In this document: positions 9,464 through 17,169 of the stretch, piece after piece
Layout: each line of letters begins with the position of its first letter
How positions within the stretch are numbered: the first letter of the stretch is position 1
Source of the DNA: Chryseobacterium daecheongense
Lineage (GTDB): Bacteria; Bacteroidota; Bacteroidia; Flavobacteriales; Weeksellaceae
Reading direction: 5' to 3'
NCBI GenBank assembly: GCA_027920525.1
Contig: CP115858.1
Location: 1,674,001-1,738,000, forward strand
Length of the DNA stretch: 64,000 nucleotides
Notes under the pieces: model-generated
The model's database searches: none
The model's input: the letters and a program-made list of their open reading frames with translations, nothing else
Told to the model about the DNA's origin: nothing
Made by a program: the position numbers and the translations under genes

Positions 9464-10579
9464 TTATTTTTTATTATCATTACTAAACGCCAGGAAAGAT
9501 GCCTGTAATTCTTCTTCTGTTTCAGGTAACTGAACTTTTAACCCCCATTTAATGCGAGACTGAATGCTTTCCGCAAAAGGTTTGAAGGTTTCATTGTATT
9601 TTTTAAAAGCAGTTTTATAATCATCATTTGCAGCAAGCTCCTTTGCTAACAAAGTTGCGCCTTGCAATGCGAGACTTGTACCCATTCCCGTAAAAAAACT
9701 TGGCGCGTGCGCAGCATCACCAACCAGGGCTACACGTCCTTTAATCCAGGTCGGCATATGGATCTGGTTCGCCTCATCAAAATATAAATCGTCGGAATGA
9801 AGCATGGAATCTAAAATTTCAGGAATTTTCCAATTCGTATTGTTCCCAAAATATTCTTTCAGAATTTGTTTTTGTTGTTCTGTATTTCTGTAATTCCAAT
9901 CCAGTTCCGGAGCTCTGAACATCAGTATTGCATTAGCTCCATCTTTGAAATGGTATATTACTGCCTGCTTGCCCAGCTCCCGATATACGATTCCCGTATT
10001 TCCTGACCTGCCTGTTTGTATATGATCTGCTTTGGTAAAAGCAAAGTAAACACCGAAAAACTTTTTGAAATTTTCTTCAGCACCAAATACCAGTTTTCTT
10101 ACTATTGAGTGGGTGCCATCTGCCCCAAATACAAAATCAAAACTTCTGTTATCCCCTTTTTCAAAGGATACCTCAACACGATCTTCATGTTGGACTAATG
10201 TCTTTATGCTGTTTCCGAAAATAAATTCTACCTCATTCTTAGGGATAATATCAAAAATAAGTTCTACCAGGTCACTGCGGTGGATTTCAATATCACCAAG
10301 ATATTCTTCCATTGCATTTATTGAAAAACGACTCAATGTGTCACCTTTAGCATCCACGATTTCATCGGTATGGATAAACTCACGGTCCTTAATTTTTTGT
10401 AATATTCCCATTTCTTGTACCACATCTAGTGCTTTACCCCGGACATCGATGGGTGAACCTCCTTTCCGAAGACCTTTACCTATTTCTACGACAGTTACCT
10501 CATAACCATATTTATTTAACCAATAAGCCAAAGTTAATCCGGCGAAACTTGCACCTGATATCAAAACTTGTTTTTTCAT
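9464..10579 (-). CDS. FAD-dependent monooxygenase (group A, TetX/PHBH-like)
   Basis: A 371-residue flavoprotein hydroxylase. The N-terminal Rossmann fold begins at once (ISGASFAGL, residues 7-15). GADGTHS at 152-158 is the DG motif, and GDAAHAPSFFTGMGTSLALQGA from about residue 287 is the GD motif that binds FAD ribityl/pyrophosphate. The class uses NADPH and O2 to hydroxylate aromatic or polycyclic substrates; tetracycline-inactivating TetX belongs to the same superfamily, but nothing here proves drug activity. It is divergently transcribed from an AraC regulator across a 101-base gap. That gap carries a TAAATTTG box and a perfect 7-2-7 palindrome at the predicted transcription start. Confidence 0.82.
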   Translation of the reverse strand: MKKQVLISGASFAGLTLAYWLNKYGYEVTVVEIGKGLRKGGSPIDVRGKALDVVQEMGILQKIKDREFIHTDEIVDAKGDTLSRFSINAMEEYLGDIEIHRSDLVELIFDIIPKNEVEFIFGNSIKTLVQHEDRVEVSFEKGDNRSFDFVFGADGTHSIVRKLVFGAEENFKKFFGVYFAFTKADHIQTGRSGNTGIVYRELGKQAVIYHFKDGANAILMFRAPELDWNYRNTEQQKQILKEYFGNNTNWKIPEILDSMLHSDDLYFDEANQIHMPTWIKGRVALVGDAAHAPSFFTGMGTSLALQGATLLAKELAANDDYKTAFKKYNETFKPFAESIQSRIKWGLKVQLPETEEELQASFLAFSNDNKK

Positions 10580-10600
10580 AACTTGAGAATTTAATTGTTC

Positions 10601-10625
10601 TATAACATTTGTTATATCAAATTTA
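10601..10625 (-). promoter_or_regulatory. Promoter box and palindromic operator candidate
   Basis: TAAATTTG on the minus strand at 10618-10625 is a -7 box for the monooxygenase gene. Immediately downstream, 10601-10616 reads TATAACA-TT-TGTTATA, a perfect inverted repeat placed where transcription should begin. This is a classic repressor position. AraC proteins usually bind direct repeats, so the binding protein could be a different regulator. Confidence 0.55.
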
Positions 10626-10680
10626 CTAGTAACTTTACGATTAAAATACCTCCATAACTACTAAAAATAGTCGTAAAAAT

Positions 10681-11634
10681 ATGAAAGATGCAGATCATAA
10701 AGATATAGACAGCAGAATTCTTGAGTATGCAAGCAAGGTAGGACTGACGACAAAAGATGAGCTACAGCATTTCGAGGTCAAACTTTTTAAAGCTTTTATT
10801 TTTTTACCCGATATGGCGATGCACTTTGGTTCACTAATCGCTAAAAGGAATTTTACACGACAAACTGCAACATCCGTTATTAAGGACAGTATCGGTTTTT
10901 TATTTTACAACATCTTTGAAGATCATAATCAAAAGACTTCCGGTATAATCAAACCGCCTTCAGATGCCACATTTGTACGTATATTTCCATTTACGATACC
11001 ACAAAAAATTCATTTCACAGAAAATACACAGGCTACCTATGTTTCAATTAGCATCAGTGCCGTGTATTTGAAGAGTTTTTTAAAAGAAGAATCCGAATAT
11101 TTTCATTTTCTTTTCAATAATACCAACAGCTTTCTGATTGAAGAATTGATGACCGATGACATTTTGCGCACCGTAAATGATATTGTAAAAAAAGAAACTC
11201 CGGCCACAATGAGAAGCTATTACTATAAAATCAAGGCTATGGAGTTGCTTTTTTATTTATTTGAGAGTTTACGAAAGCGGGAAAATTCTACCCATCAAAA
11301 ACTAAGTCGGAAGGAAATACAATCTATTTATCACGTACGCGACAAAATTGTTTCCTCATTAAGCCAGCCAACCAGCATTGCAGAACTGACACAAATAGCT
11401 GCAATGAACGAACTTAAGCTCCGCCGGATATTCAAGCAGGTCTTTGGTATGGGAATTTACGATTACTATCAGCACCTACGTATGAAAGAAGCTGCACGGC
11501 TTTTGCGGGATGAAAAACTGTCGGTATCAGAAACAGGCTATCAAATGGGGTTTGAAAACCTAAGTCACTTTTCAAGGGTATTTGAAAAGCTTATGGGTAA
11601 AAAACCGAAAAAATATAGTCATGATATGAAATAG
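10681..11634 (+). CDS. AraC-family transcriptional regulator
   Basis: A 317-residue regulator with a C-terminal double helix-turn-helix (roughly residues 215-315). The first helix pair is SIAELTQIAAMNELKLRRIFKQVFG; the second ends in the hallmark SVSETGYQMGFENLSHFSRVFEK and a KKPKKY tail. The N-terminal 200 residues are an effector-sensing domain I do not recognise. It is divergent from the FAD monooxygenase gene, whose expression it probably controls in response to the substrate. A weak TAACTTTA box precedes it at about 10629. Confidence 0.82.
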   Translation: MKDADHKDIDSRILEYASKVGLTTKDELQHFEVKLFKAFIFLPDMAMHFGSLIAKRNFTRQTATSVIKDSIGFLFYNIFEDHNQKTSGIIKPPSDATFVRIFPFTIPQKIHFTENTQATYVSISISAVYLKSFLKEESEYFHFLFNNTNSFLIEELMTDDILRTVNDIVKKETPATMRSYYYKIKAMELLFYLFESLRKRENSTHQKLSRKEIQSIYHVRDKIVSSLSQPTSIAELTQIAAMNELKLRRIFKQVFGMGIYDYYQHLRMKEAARLLRDEKLSVSETGYQMGFENLSHFSRVFEKLMGKKPKKYSHDMK

Positions 11635-11765
11635 AGGAAGATATTTTATAGTAGTTTGAGATTGTGGCCAATATATATCTGTGTATGATTAAAAAATATT
11701 AATCAAACAAACTATAATCCTATTCTTGAATCCTTTATCAGAGTAATCAAGTGCTCTGCAAACTT

Positions 11766-13151
11766 TTATTTCCCGATACAAAACTTAGAAAAAATATTCC
11801 CCAGCACTTCATCATTCGTCACCTCCCCGGAGATCTCTCCTAAATGTTCCAATGCATTACGAAGTTCATACGCCAATAACTCTGTGGAAATCCGGAAAGT
11901 GATTGCTTCATTTACTTTGTGTACTGCACTTAAAGATTTGTGTAACGATTCGAAGTGACGCTGGTTGGTGATCACCACATTATTTTCGAGGGATTTCAAT
12001 TGTTCAACATAGGATGACAATTCATTTTTCAGGTCCTGGATATTCTGATTCTCTACTGCTGAGATTTTGATAAAATCAAATTCATGATTGATTTCCTTTC
12101 TGAAAACATTTTCCACATTCTCATATTTTGTCGGAATAACCTCATCAATTTTAGTGGCACAAATAATCAGCTTTAGATCTTCTCTTATCAAAGACCGGAT
12201 CATTTCAATATCTTCCGTGAAATCTTCCGTAGCGGCATCTGCCAGATAAACGAGAATATTGGCATTTTCAACTTTCTCTTTGGCTTTTTTAACCCCTATC
12301 GCTTCAATTTCGTCCGCTGTTTCACGCAATCCTGCGGTATCGATCAGACGGAATGCATGTCCTTTAATATGTAAAACCTCCTCGATTGTATCTCTGGTGG
12401 TCCCTGCAATACTGCTGACGATCGCTCTTTCTTCTTTCAGGAGGGCATTCAATAATGTGGATTTACCTGCATTCGGCTTACCAATGATGGCAACAGCAGT
12501 TCCGTTTTTAATTGCATTACCGTATTGAAAGCTTTCAATAAGTGAATTTAATTTTAATTCAATTTTGCTTAAGAGCTGATTGAGGGCTGACCGGTCTGCA
12601 AATTCCACATCTTCTTCTGCGAAATCCAATTCCAGCTCGATCAATGAAACAAAATTCAGCAAATCAGTTCTAAGAATTGATATTTCGTTGGTAATTCCTC
12701 CCTTCAGCTGATTGATGGCCACTTTCCGGGATGCTTCATTCTCAGAAGCGATGACATCTGCAATAGCTTCTGCCTGGGAAAGATCAATTCTTCCGTTGAT
12801 AAAAGCACGAAGTGTAAATTCTCCCGCCTTTGCCATTCTTGCTCCATTTTTGGTAAGGGTTTCAAGAATACGTTTTCCAATATGCGGAGATCCGTGAAAT
12901 GCTATTTCCACAGAGTTTTCAGTTGTAAAACTTTTGGGTGCCAGGAAAATAGATAACATCACCTCATCAATAGCCTCTTCCCCATCCATAAAATACCCGT
13001 AATGAATGGTATGCGATTTTTGCTTCCCAAGATTTTTCCCGGGAAAAGACTTCTGTACCACAGATAAAGCATCGTTACCCGAAACTCTGATAATGCCTAA
13101 AGCTCCTACTCCATTGGCCGTAGCCAACGCACAAATGGTATCGTTATTCAT
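11766..13151 (-). CDS. mnmE: tRNA-modification GTPase MnmE
   Basis: A 461-residue GTPase that, with MnmG, installs the 5-carboxymethylaminomethyl group (and derivatives) on wobble uridine of tRNAs. Order: N-terminal tetrahydrofolate-binding domain (about 1-118), helical domain, then an inserted Ras-like G domain with P-loop GKPNAGKS (224-231), TTRDT (251-255), DTAGLR (271-276) and a TKID specificity motif. The C-terminus ends in the diagnostic CIGK, with the catalytic Cys at 458. Full length. A TAAATTTG box at 13156-13163 ends only 4 nt before the ATG, suggesting a leaderless mRNA. MnmG is not nearby. Confidence 0.97.
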   Translation of the reverse strand: MNNDTICALATANGVGALGIIRVSGNDALSVVQKSFPGKNLGKQKSHTIHYGYFMDGEEAIDEVMLSIFLAPKSFTTENSVEIAFHGSPHIGKRILETLTKNGARMAKAGEFTLRAFINGRIDLSQAEAIADVIASENEASRKVAINQLKGGITNEISILRTDLLNFVSLIELELDFAEEDVEFADRSALNQLLSKIELKLNSLIESFQYGNAIKNGTAVAIIGKPNAGKSTLLNALLKEERAIVSSIAGTTRDTIEEVLHIKGHAFRLIDTAGLRETADEIEAIGVKKAKEKVENANILVYLADAATEDFTEDIEMIRSLIREDLKLIICATKIDEVIPTKYENVENVFRKEINHEFDFIKISAVENQNIQDLKNELSSYVEQLKSLENNVVITNQRHFESLHKSLSAVHKVNEAITFRISTELLAYELRNALEHLGEISGEVTNDEVLGNIFSKFCIGK

Positions 13152-13155
13152 GCTG

Positions 13156-13163
13156 CAAATTTA
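13156..13163 (-). promoter_or_regulatory. -7 promoter box abutting the mnmE start
   Basis: TAAATTTG on the minus strand matches the Bacteroidota consensus TAnnTTTG. It ends 4 nt upstream of the mnmE ATG, so the transcription start should fall at or next to the start codon. No clear TTG -33 element is visible. Confidence 0.6.
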
Positions 13164-13251
13164 CGTTTTTTAATGGAAATCTTAATGCTAAATGCTTATA
13201 CGGAATGTCTATAATAACGATTTGAAACCACGGCCATAAACAGCAAAGATT

Positions 13252-14178
13252 TTATTTGTTTTTGGATTTAAAAATATGATCCAGATGTTTAACATAGGAA
13301 AGCTGCATGGTAATGGCAGTAAGGCTTAGCTCTTCTTTTTTTACGGGATAGACGGTTTTATTGTTAATGAGGATTGCAAAAGAAATACCCCAGTTATTTT
13401 TATGATAATTTCCGGCAATCCGGGCAAATGCAGTAGGATATACTTCAACCCTGCCTTTTTTCAATGATTTCAGAGCATTCCCAAAATTAGCCCCTGCCTG
13501 AATAGTTCCTGTCATCATCCAATGCTCACTCATGACCCAGGAATAAGCATATCCTCCATTAATTCCCAATTGAAAATTTTCTAATCCGTACGTTCCTTCA
13601 GAGCCGCTTCTTTCCATTCCCTTCAACTGATAATAATAACCACCGCCCCCTACCAGCCAGCTTCCGGCAGAATGCCGCTGTATTTCGTCCAGATCAAAAG
13701 CAGCCTTGGATGAGAAGCGTTTCCCATTAAAAAGGTAGGTTGCCTCCATACCGATCTGCTTTACGGACATTTGCTGATAGATATCGGGATTCTCGTCTTT
13801 GTCTTTCTCCACATAAAATCCCCTGTAGTCCTGGAAGAATATATCGAATATCATCTTCCTGCCGTAGTGGTGTATCTGAAAATCACGCGTTTTCGTTTTT
13901 CCGTATTTCTTTTTATCCGTTAAAGGAATAAAACCATATCCCAGCTGAATTCCCACGATCGTATTTTTAATCGCGAATCCAACACCTGTATTCAAAGGGT
14001 AATTGGGAGTATAATGCCTATCCGTATCGTCTACTTCTAAAGAACTGGTAGAAAGATATCCGGATATCCTGTATTTCTGTGGATAGGACTTGATGTACGA
14101 TGAATCGATCTCCTGGGCATGGATATATGAAACGGAAAAAATAGCTGTTAATCCGGTTAAAAACTTCTTAAGACGCAT
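13252..14178 (-). CDS. DUF4421-type outer-membrane-associated protein
   Basis: A 308-residue secreted protein with a cleavable signal peptide (first ~21 residues, ending SYIHAQ). The rest alternates aromatic and glycine residues as in an outer-membrane beta-barrel (GVGFAIKNTIVGIQLGYGFIP, GGGGYYYQL, GINGGYAYSWV). It resembles the DUF4421 family common in Flavobacteriia; function unknown. It ends in a short lysine-rich tail. It is likely monocistronic, facing the same way as mnmE, with a 100-base gap between them. Confidence 0.65.
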   Translation of the reverse strand: MRLKKFLTGLTAIFSVSYIHAQEIDSSYIKSYPQKYRISGYLSTSSLEVDDTDRHYTPNYPLNTGVGFAIKNTIVGIQLGYGFIPLTDKKKYGKTKTRDFQIHHYGRKMIFDIFFQDYRGFYVEKDKDENPDIYQQMSVKQIGMEATYLFNGKRFSSKAAFDLDEIQRHSAGSWLVGGGGYYYQLKGMERSGSEGTYGLENFQLGINGGYAYSWVMSEHWMMTGTIQAGANFGNALKSLKKGRVEVYPTAFARIAGNYHKNNWGISFAILINNKTVYPVKKEELSLTAITMQLSYVKHLDHIFKSKNK

Positions 14179-14311
14179 ACATTAAATGATTCCATTATAT
14201 TCTACTGTTTTTGCTATCATTTTTCTTTAATGGAAGGCAATTTAAGTATAATTTTCAGTTTTTAACCTATCAGAATCATTTAAGCTTTATTATGAATATT
14301 TAATATACATC

Positions 14312-14890
14312 CTACTTTTGCCTTTGTCCTGCCTTTTGTATTTTTTTCAGCCATTGGGCACGCTGCTTTTCATCAGAGGTCTTGATGATTCCGACATAGC
14401 TCACTCTAACCGGTTTTATTCCACAAAACTTCAATGTTGATTTTCTGAGCTGATTCACACTGGGACGACCATACATCAACCGGTAATACCAGCCCGGTTG
14501 ATCTAAAGTGGTAATAATGTGTGCCGTCTTTCCTTTCAAAAGTTGATCCCACCACAGCGAATTTTCTCTGTATTTAAAAGCCATACCCGGAAGAAAAAGC
14601 CGATCAATGAACCCTTTTGTAATAGCTGGCAGACCTCCCCACCAGACGGGATGAATCCAAACCAGATGATCCGCCCATTGTATCGCCTCCCATGCTTTCA
14701 GCAGATCCGGTTCCAGTTCCATTCTTTTCTGATAACCGAATGTAAGATTAGGATTAAACTCCAGATCTGAAATAACAATTTCTTTAATTGCGGCTCCTGA
14801 ATTAACAGCTCCTTTTTTATAGGCACTTGAAAGTGCAAAACAAAATGAACTCTTGTGAGGATGCCCGTTGATAATTACTATTTTTTTCAT
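14312..14890 (-). CDS. NAD(P)H-dependent flavin oxidoreductase (flavodoxin fold)
   Basis: A 192-residue flavodoxin-like NAD(P)H:quinone oxidoreductase of the KefF/YwrO/MdaB type. The N-terminus shows the FMN-binding INGHPHKSSF loop (residues 6-15). WIHPVWWGGLPAITKGFIDRLF around 78-100 carries the family's second flavin loop, and TTLDQPGWYY supplies the substrate-side loop. It reduces quinones or electrophiles with two electrons. Its ATG overlaps the stop of the upstream gene by 4 bases (ATGA), showing translational coupling in a two-gene redox operon. Confidence 0.83.
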   Translation of the reverse strand: MKKIVIINGHPHKSSFCFALSSAYKKGAVNSGAAIKEIVISDLEFNPNLTFGYQKRMELEPDLLKAWEAIQWADHLVWIHPVWWGGLPAITKGFIDRLFLPGMAFKYRENSLWWDQLLKGKTAHIITTLDQPGWYYRLMYGRPSVNQLRKSTLKFCGIKPVRVSYVGIIKTSDEKQRAQWLKKIQKAGQRQK

Positions 14891-15906
14891 CCGATTGTTT
14901 GTATATGGATACTTTCGTAAGCATTTAATGAGTTCATTAAATCATGGGGTTCATGCAGCTGGTGACTAAAGTAAATCCTGTTATCATGTTTTTCACTTCC
15001 AAGCAATTTTTCAGCATGGAGAACAGCAGATAATGCCGTTAATTCTGCCTGGCCGTTTGTACTTTTCAGGCTGATTGTTTTATTACCCGTATGACCTGAG
15101 ATTACGATATCGAAAACAGATTGATCTCCCTTTCCGCTTGATCCAAAGATCATCCTGCGTTCTTTCAACGATAAAATACTGAAGATCCTCATAGATTGAA
15201 AAGCGCCCAGCAGCCAGGTAACAAATTTTGAGTTATAGGTCATTTTAACCGTTACATCCGGTATTTTCTCAATTTTATTTAAAATATATAAATCCGGCAC
15301 GTCAAAATTGTAGGCAGTTCTTTTCCCTATTCCAAAGGAATACTCAAACAATTCGGAGTTTAAGAAATGTTTGACAGAAAAAGGTTGATTATTTTTATAC
15401 ATAAAGAAAGGTTTAGCCACATTTTCAGCCATAAAATGGGCTGAACTCTCTCCGGCAAGATCTTTTATAGAGTAATAAACGAAAAGCTGCACCTTGTTTA
15501 TCTGGCCCGGCAATGTATTGGTTAATCCACTGACTATACCTCCCATCCAGCCTGAACTAAAAACAATCCTGCTGTTGATCTTTTGTTTTTTCGCCAGTTC
15601 ATAGGCATTCATAAGGTCCGGTGTAGGTTTGGTAATATCCAGGTAATCAATTTTATTTTCTATGGCAAACCGGAGAATATAATCCTCCTTGTCATTCACG
15701 GAAAGAATGATCAAATGGATCTGATGATCCAGAATCGTTTGAAAAGTATCGGGTTTGGTAACATCCACCAATAAATCATTTGCGGATTTTCCTGTTCTTC
15801 GGCCTCCTATAAAAACTTGATGGTGAGGATTTCTCGATCTGAAAATACGGGCAATGGTTTTCCCTACTGTTCCATTCCCGCCGATAATTAAAATATTTGA
15901 CTGCAT
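14887..15906 (-). CDS. Saccharopine-dehydrogenase-like NAD(P)-binding protein
   Basis: A 339-residue protein with an N-terminal Rossmann fold (IIGGNGTVGKTIARIF). The distribution of later segments resembles saccharopine dehydrogenase/YegS-like reductases. I chose the ATG ending at 15906. The longer frame starts with a TTG at 15924 lying inside a TAGTTTTG promoter box (15922-15929), so it cannot be translated from that promoter. The product is probably an oxidoreductase of unknown substrate. It is coupled by a 4-base overlap to a flavodoxin-fold reductase gene, and lies downstream of a Crp-type regulator that may control both. Confidence 0.7.
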   Translation of the reverse strand: MQSNILIIGGNGTVGKTIARIFRSRNPHHQVFIGGRRTGKSANDLLVDVTKPDTFQTILDHQIHLIILSVNDKEDYILRFAIENKIDYLDITKPTPDLMNAYELAKKQKINSRIVFSSGWMGGIVSGLTNTLPGQINKVQLFVYYSIKDLAGESSAHFMAENVAKPFFMYKNNQPFSVKHFLNSELFEYSFGIGKRTAYNFDVPDLYILNKIEKIPDVTVKMTYNSKFVTWLLGAFQSMRIFSILSLKERRMIFGSSGKGDQSVFDIVISGHTGNKTISLKSTNGQAELTALSAVLHAEKLLGSEKHDNRIYFSHQLHEPHDLMNSLNAYESIHIQTIG

Positions 15907-15921
15907 CTCTGATTTTTTTGA

Positions 15922-15929
15922 CAAAACTA
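15922..15929 (-). promoter_or_regulatory. -7 promoter box of the two-gene redox operon
   Basis: TAGTTTTG on the minus strand (TAnnTTTG). It lies 15 bases before the ATG at 15906, and overlaps the apparent TTG start of the longer frame. Confidence 0.55.
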
Positions 15930-15962
15930 GAGAGCTGGAGGATCATTTAACAGGACAAATGT

Positions 15963-16529
15963 CTAAAAAGAAATTTCTTTTCGGATACGGCTTAAATGCC
16001 TTTGTGTAATTCCAAGATAAGAAGATAAATATTGAAGAGGAATATCCTGGATATAATTAGGATGGTTCTTCAGCAGAGAAAGATACCTTTGTTTAGCATT
16101 ATCCCTTTGCAGTTCGAAAAAACGTTTTTCCAGCTCCAGGTACTCCTGTTCAGCAATCATTTTTAGGAATAAGACCCATTTCGGATTCCCATTAACTAAT
16201 TTTTCTATCTTCTCTTTTTTCAAAACTAAAAGATGAGCCTCTGAAATAGCCTGCATACTTTCAACACCCGGATTTCCCGAAATAAATGAAGAATAAGAAG
16301 CAATCCACACATTAGGAAACCTGAAGCAGTATGTATTGTCTTTTCCCTCACTTGAAGTATAATAAGACCTGAAAATACCGGATTCTATAAAAGCTATTTC
16401 CTTGCATTGATCTCCCTCATGAACAAAATAATCATTTTTATTGAGCCTTCTCACTTCAAAAAGCTGCAAAATGCCTTCAATTTCAAGCTCGGTAAATAAA
16501 TTAAAGCTTCGAAAATATTCCTGTATCAT
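15963..16529 (-). CDS. Crp/Fnr-family transcriptional regulator
   Basis: A 188-residue regulator. Residues about 20-120 form a cyclic-nucleotide-binding beta-barrel (VHEGDQCKEIAFIESGIFRSYY, a phosphate-binding-cassette-like segment without the canonical cAMP RxS, so the ligand is uncertain). The C-terminus carries a short winged-helix recognition segment (IPLQYLSSYLGITQRHLSRIRKEI) typical of Bacteroidota Crp-like proteins. It lies 56 bases upstream of the two redox genes on the same strand, and may regulate them. Confidence 0.8.
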   Translation of the reverse strand: MIQEYFRSFNLFTELEIEGILQLFEVRRLNKNDYFVHEGDQCKEIAFIESGIFRSYYTSSEGKDNTYCFRFPNVWIASYSSFISGNPGVESMQAISEAHLLVLKKEKIEKLVNGNPKWVLFLKMIAEQEYLELEKRFFELQRDNAKQRYLSLLKNHPNYIQDIPLQYLSSYLGITQRHLSRIRKEISF

Positions 16530-16597
16530 TTTTGATTATCTGGTCATTACAATTACAGCTCAAAGGTAATGAAAACCTGATTATTCCTATACTCAAC

Positions 16598-16690
16598 AAA
16601 AAAAATCATCTCATGACTGAGATGATTTACCGTTTAAATTTATTAAATGTATATATGAAGATATGAAAATGGTGTCTCTTTTTGTTATTT
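16598..16690 (-). ncRNA. Candidate small RNA, copy 1 of a tandem pair
   Basis: On the minus strand a TATCTTTG -7 box (16691-16698) is followed by about 90 bases. They end in a perfect 10-bp hairpin (TGAGATGATT arms, 16604-16627) and an eight-base T run. The transcript contains no ATG-initiated frame before the terminator, so it is likely noncoding. Its 5' part shares AGACACCA with copy 2, and both are preceded by the same upstream element. Boundaries are predicted from box and terminator, not measured. Confidence 0.55.
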
Positions 16691-16758
16691 CAAAGATAGT
16701 TTCCATCATTTCGAAAATCATCAGGGGAATCCCTAGAAATATATCCGTAAAAATACGG
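16691..16758 (-). promoter_or_regulatory. Promoter and conserved upstream palindrome of sRNA copy 1
   Basis: TATCTTTG at 16691-16698 is the -7 box. Beginning 46 bases further upstream is CCGTA-TTTT-TACGG (16745-16758), a perfect inverted repeat followed by TTTCTAGGGATT. The block is repeated almost unchanged before copy 2 at the same spacing, which suggests an activator site. Confidence 0.55.
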
Positions 16759-16897
16759 TGGTGTAATTCAGATATTATTTTATATTTCCGGAAAACCCTT
16801 GAAAAGCAAAATTGATACATGGGAAATATCCGGCCATTGAAGGGTTATTTGGCTACGATTGCTGTTGGCGGAAGGGTTTTTAAATCTCACTGGTCAT

Positions 16898-16982
16898 AAA
16901 AAAATCATCTCAGGAACGAGATGATTCAACTGTTTGTGTTCTGAAAATATATAAAATGAAGTGGTGTCTGTTTTAATTGATA
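16898..16982 (-). ncRNA. Candidate small RNA, copy 2 of a tandem pair
   Basis: It has the same architecture as copy 1, 300 bases away: TATTTTTG box (16983-16990), shared AGACACCA near the 5' end, a 9-bp terminator stem (AATCATCTC / GAGATGATT at 16903-16926) with loop AGGAAC on the plus strand, and a seven-base T run. There is no ATG within the predicted transcript. The stem sequence is conserved with copy 1 while the loop differs, as expected for a maintained terminator. Confidence 0.55.
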
Positions 16983-17050
16983 CAAAAATAGACGGGATGG
17001 CATTTCTAATTTTCAGGGTAATCCCTAGAAATACATCCGTAAAAATACGG
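16983..17050 (-). promoter_or_regulatory. Promoter and conserved upstream palindrome of sRNA copy 2
   Basis: TATTTTTG at 16983-16990 is the -7 box. CCGTA-TTTT-TACGG at 17037-17050, with the adjoining ATCCCTAGAAATA block (plus strand), matches the element of copy 1 over about 32 positions with one difference, and the spacing to the box differs by one base. Confidence 0.55.
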
Positions 17051-17116
17051 AGAAGCTTTTTGAGATTACTGACAGGATTTACAACGGGAGGTAGTAAGAC
17101 CGGGATAAATAATTAT

Positions 17117-17151
17117 AAAAAAGCCCCGTAAATAATATTCACAGGGCTTTT
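17117..17151 (-). terminator. Terminator of the aminopeptidase gene
   Basis: The minus strand reads AAAAGCCCTG, a loop of about 15 bases, then CGGGGCTTTTTT, just after the stop codon at 17170. The A/T runs on both sides could make it bidirectional. Confidence 0.75.
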
Positions 17152-17169
17152 CAGTTGATCTAACAATTT

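Noticed and set aside
9464..10579. Calling the FAD monooxygenase a tetracycline-resistance TetX
   Set aside because: Only superfamily motifs are shared; substrate-side sequence does not clearly match TetX.
16611..16820. 69-codon minus-strand frame across the duplicated cassette
   Set aside because: It spans the terminator hairpin, the -7 box and the palindrome of sRNA copy 1, lacks any protein feature, and has no counterpart in copy 2.
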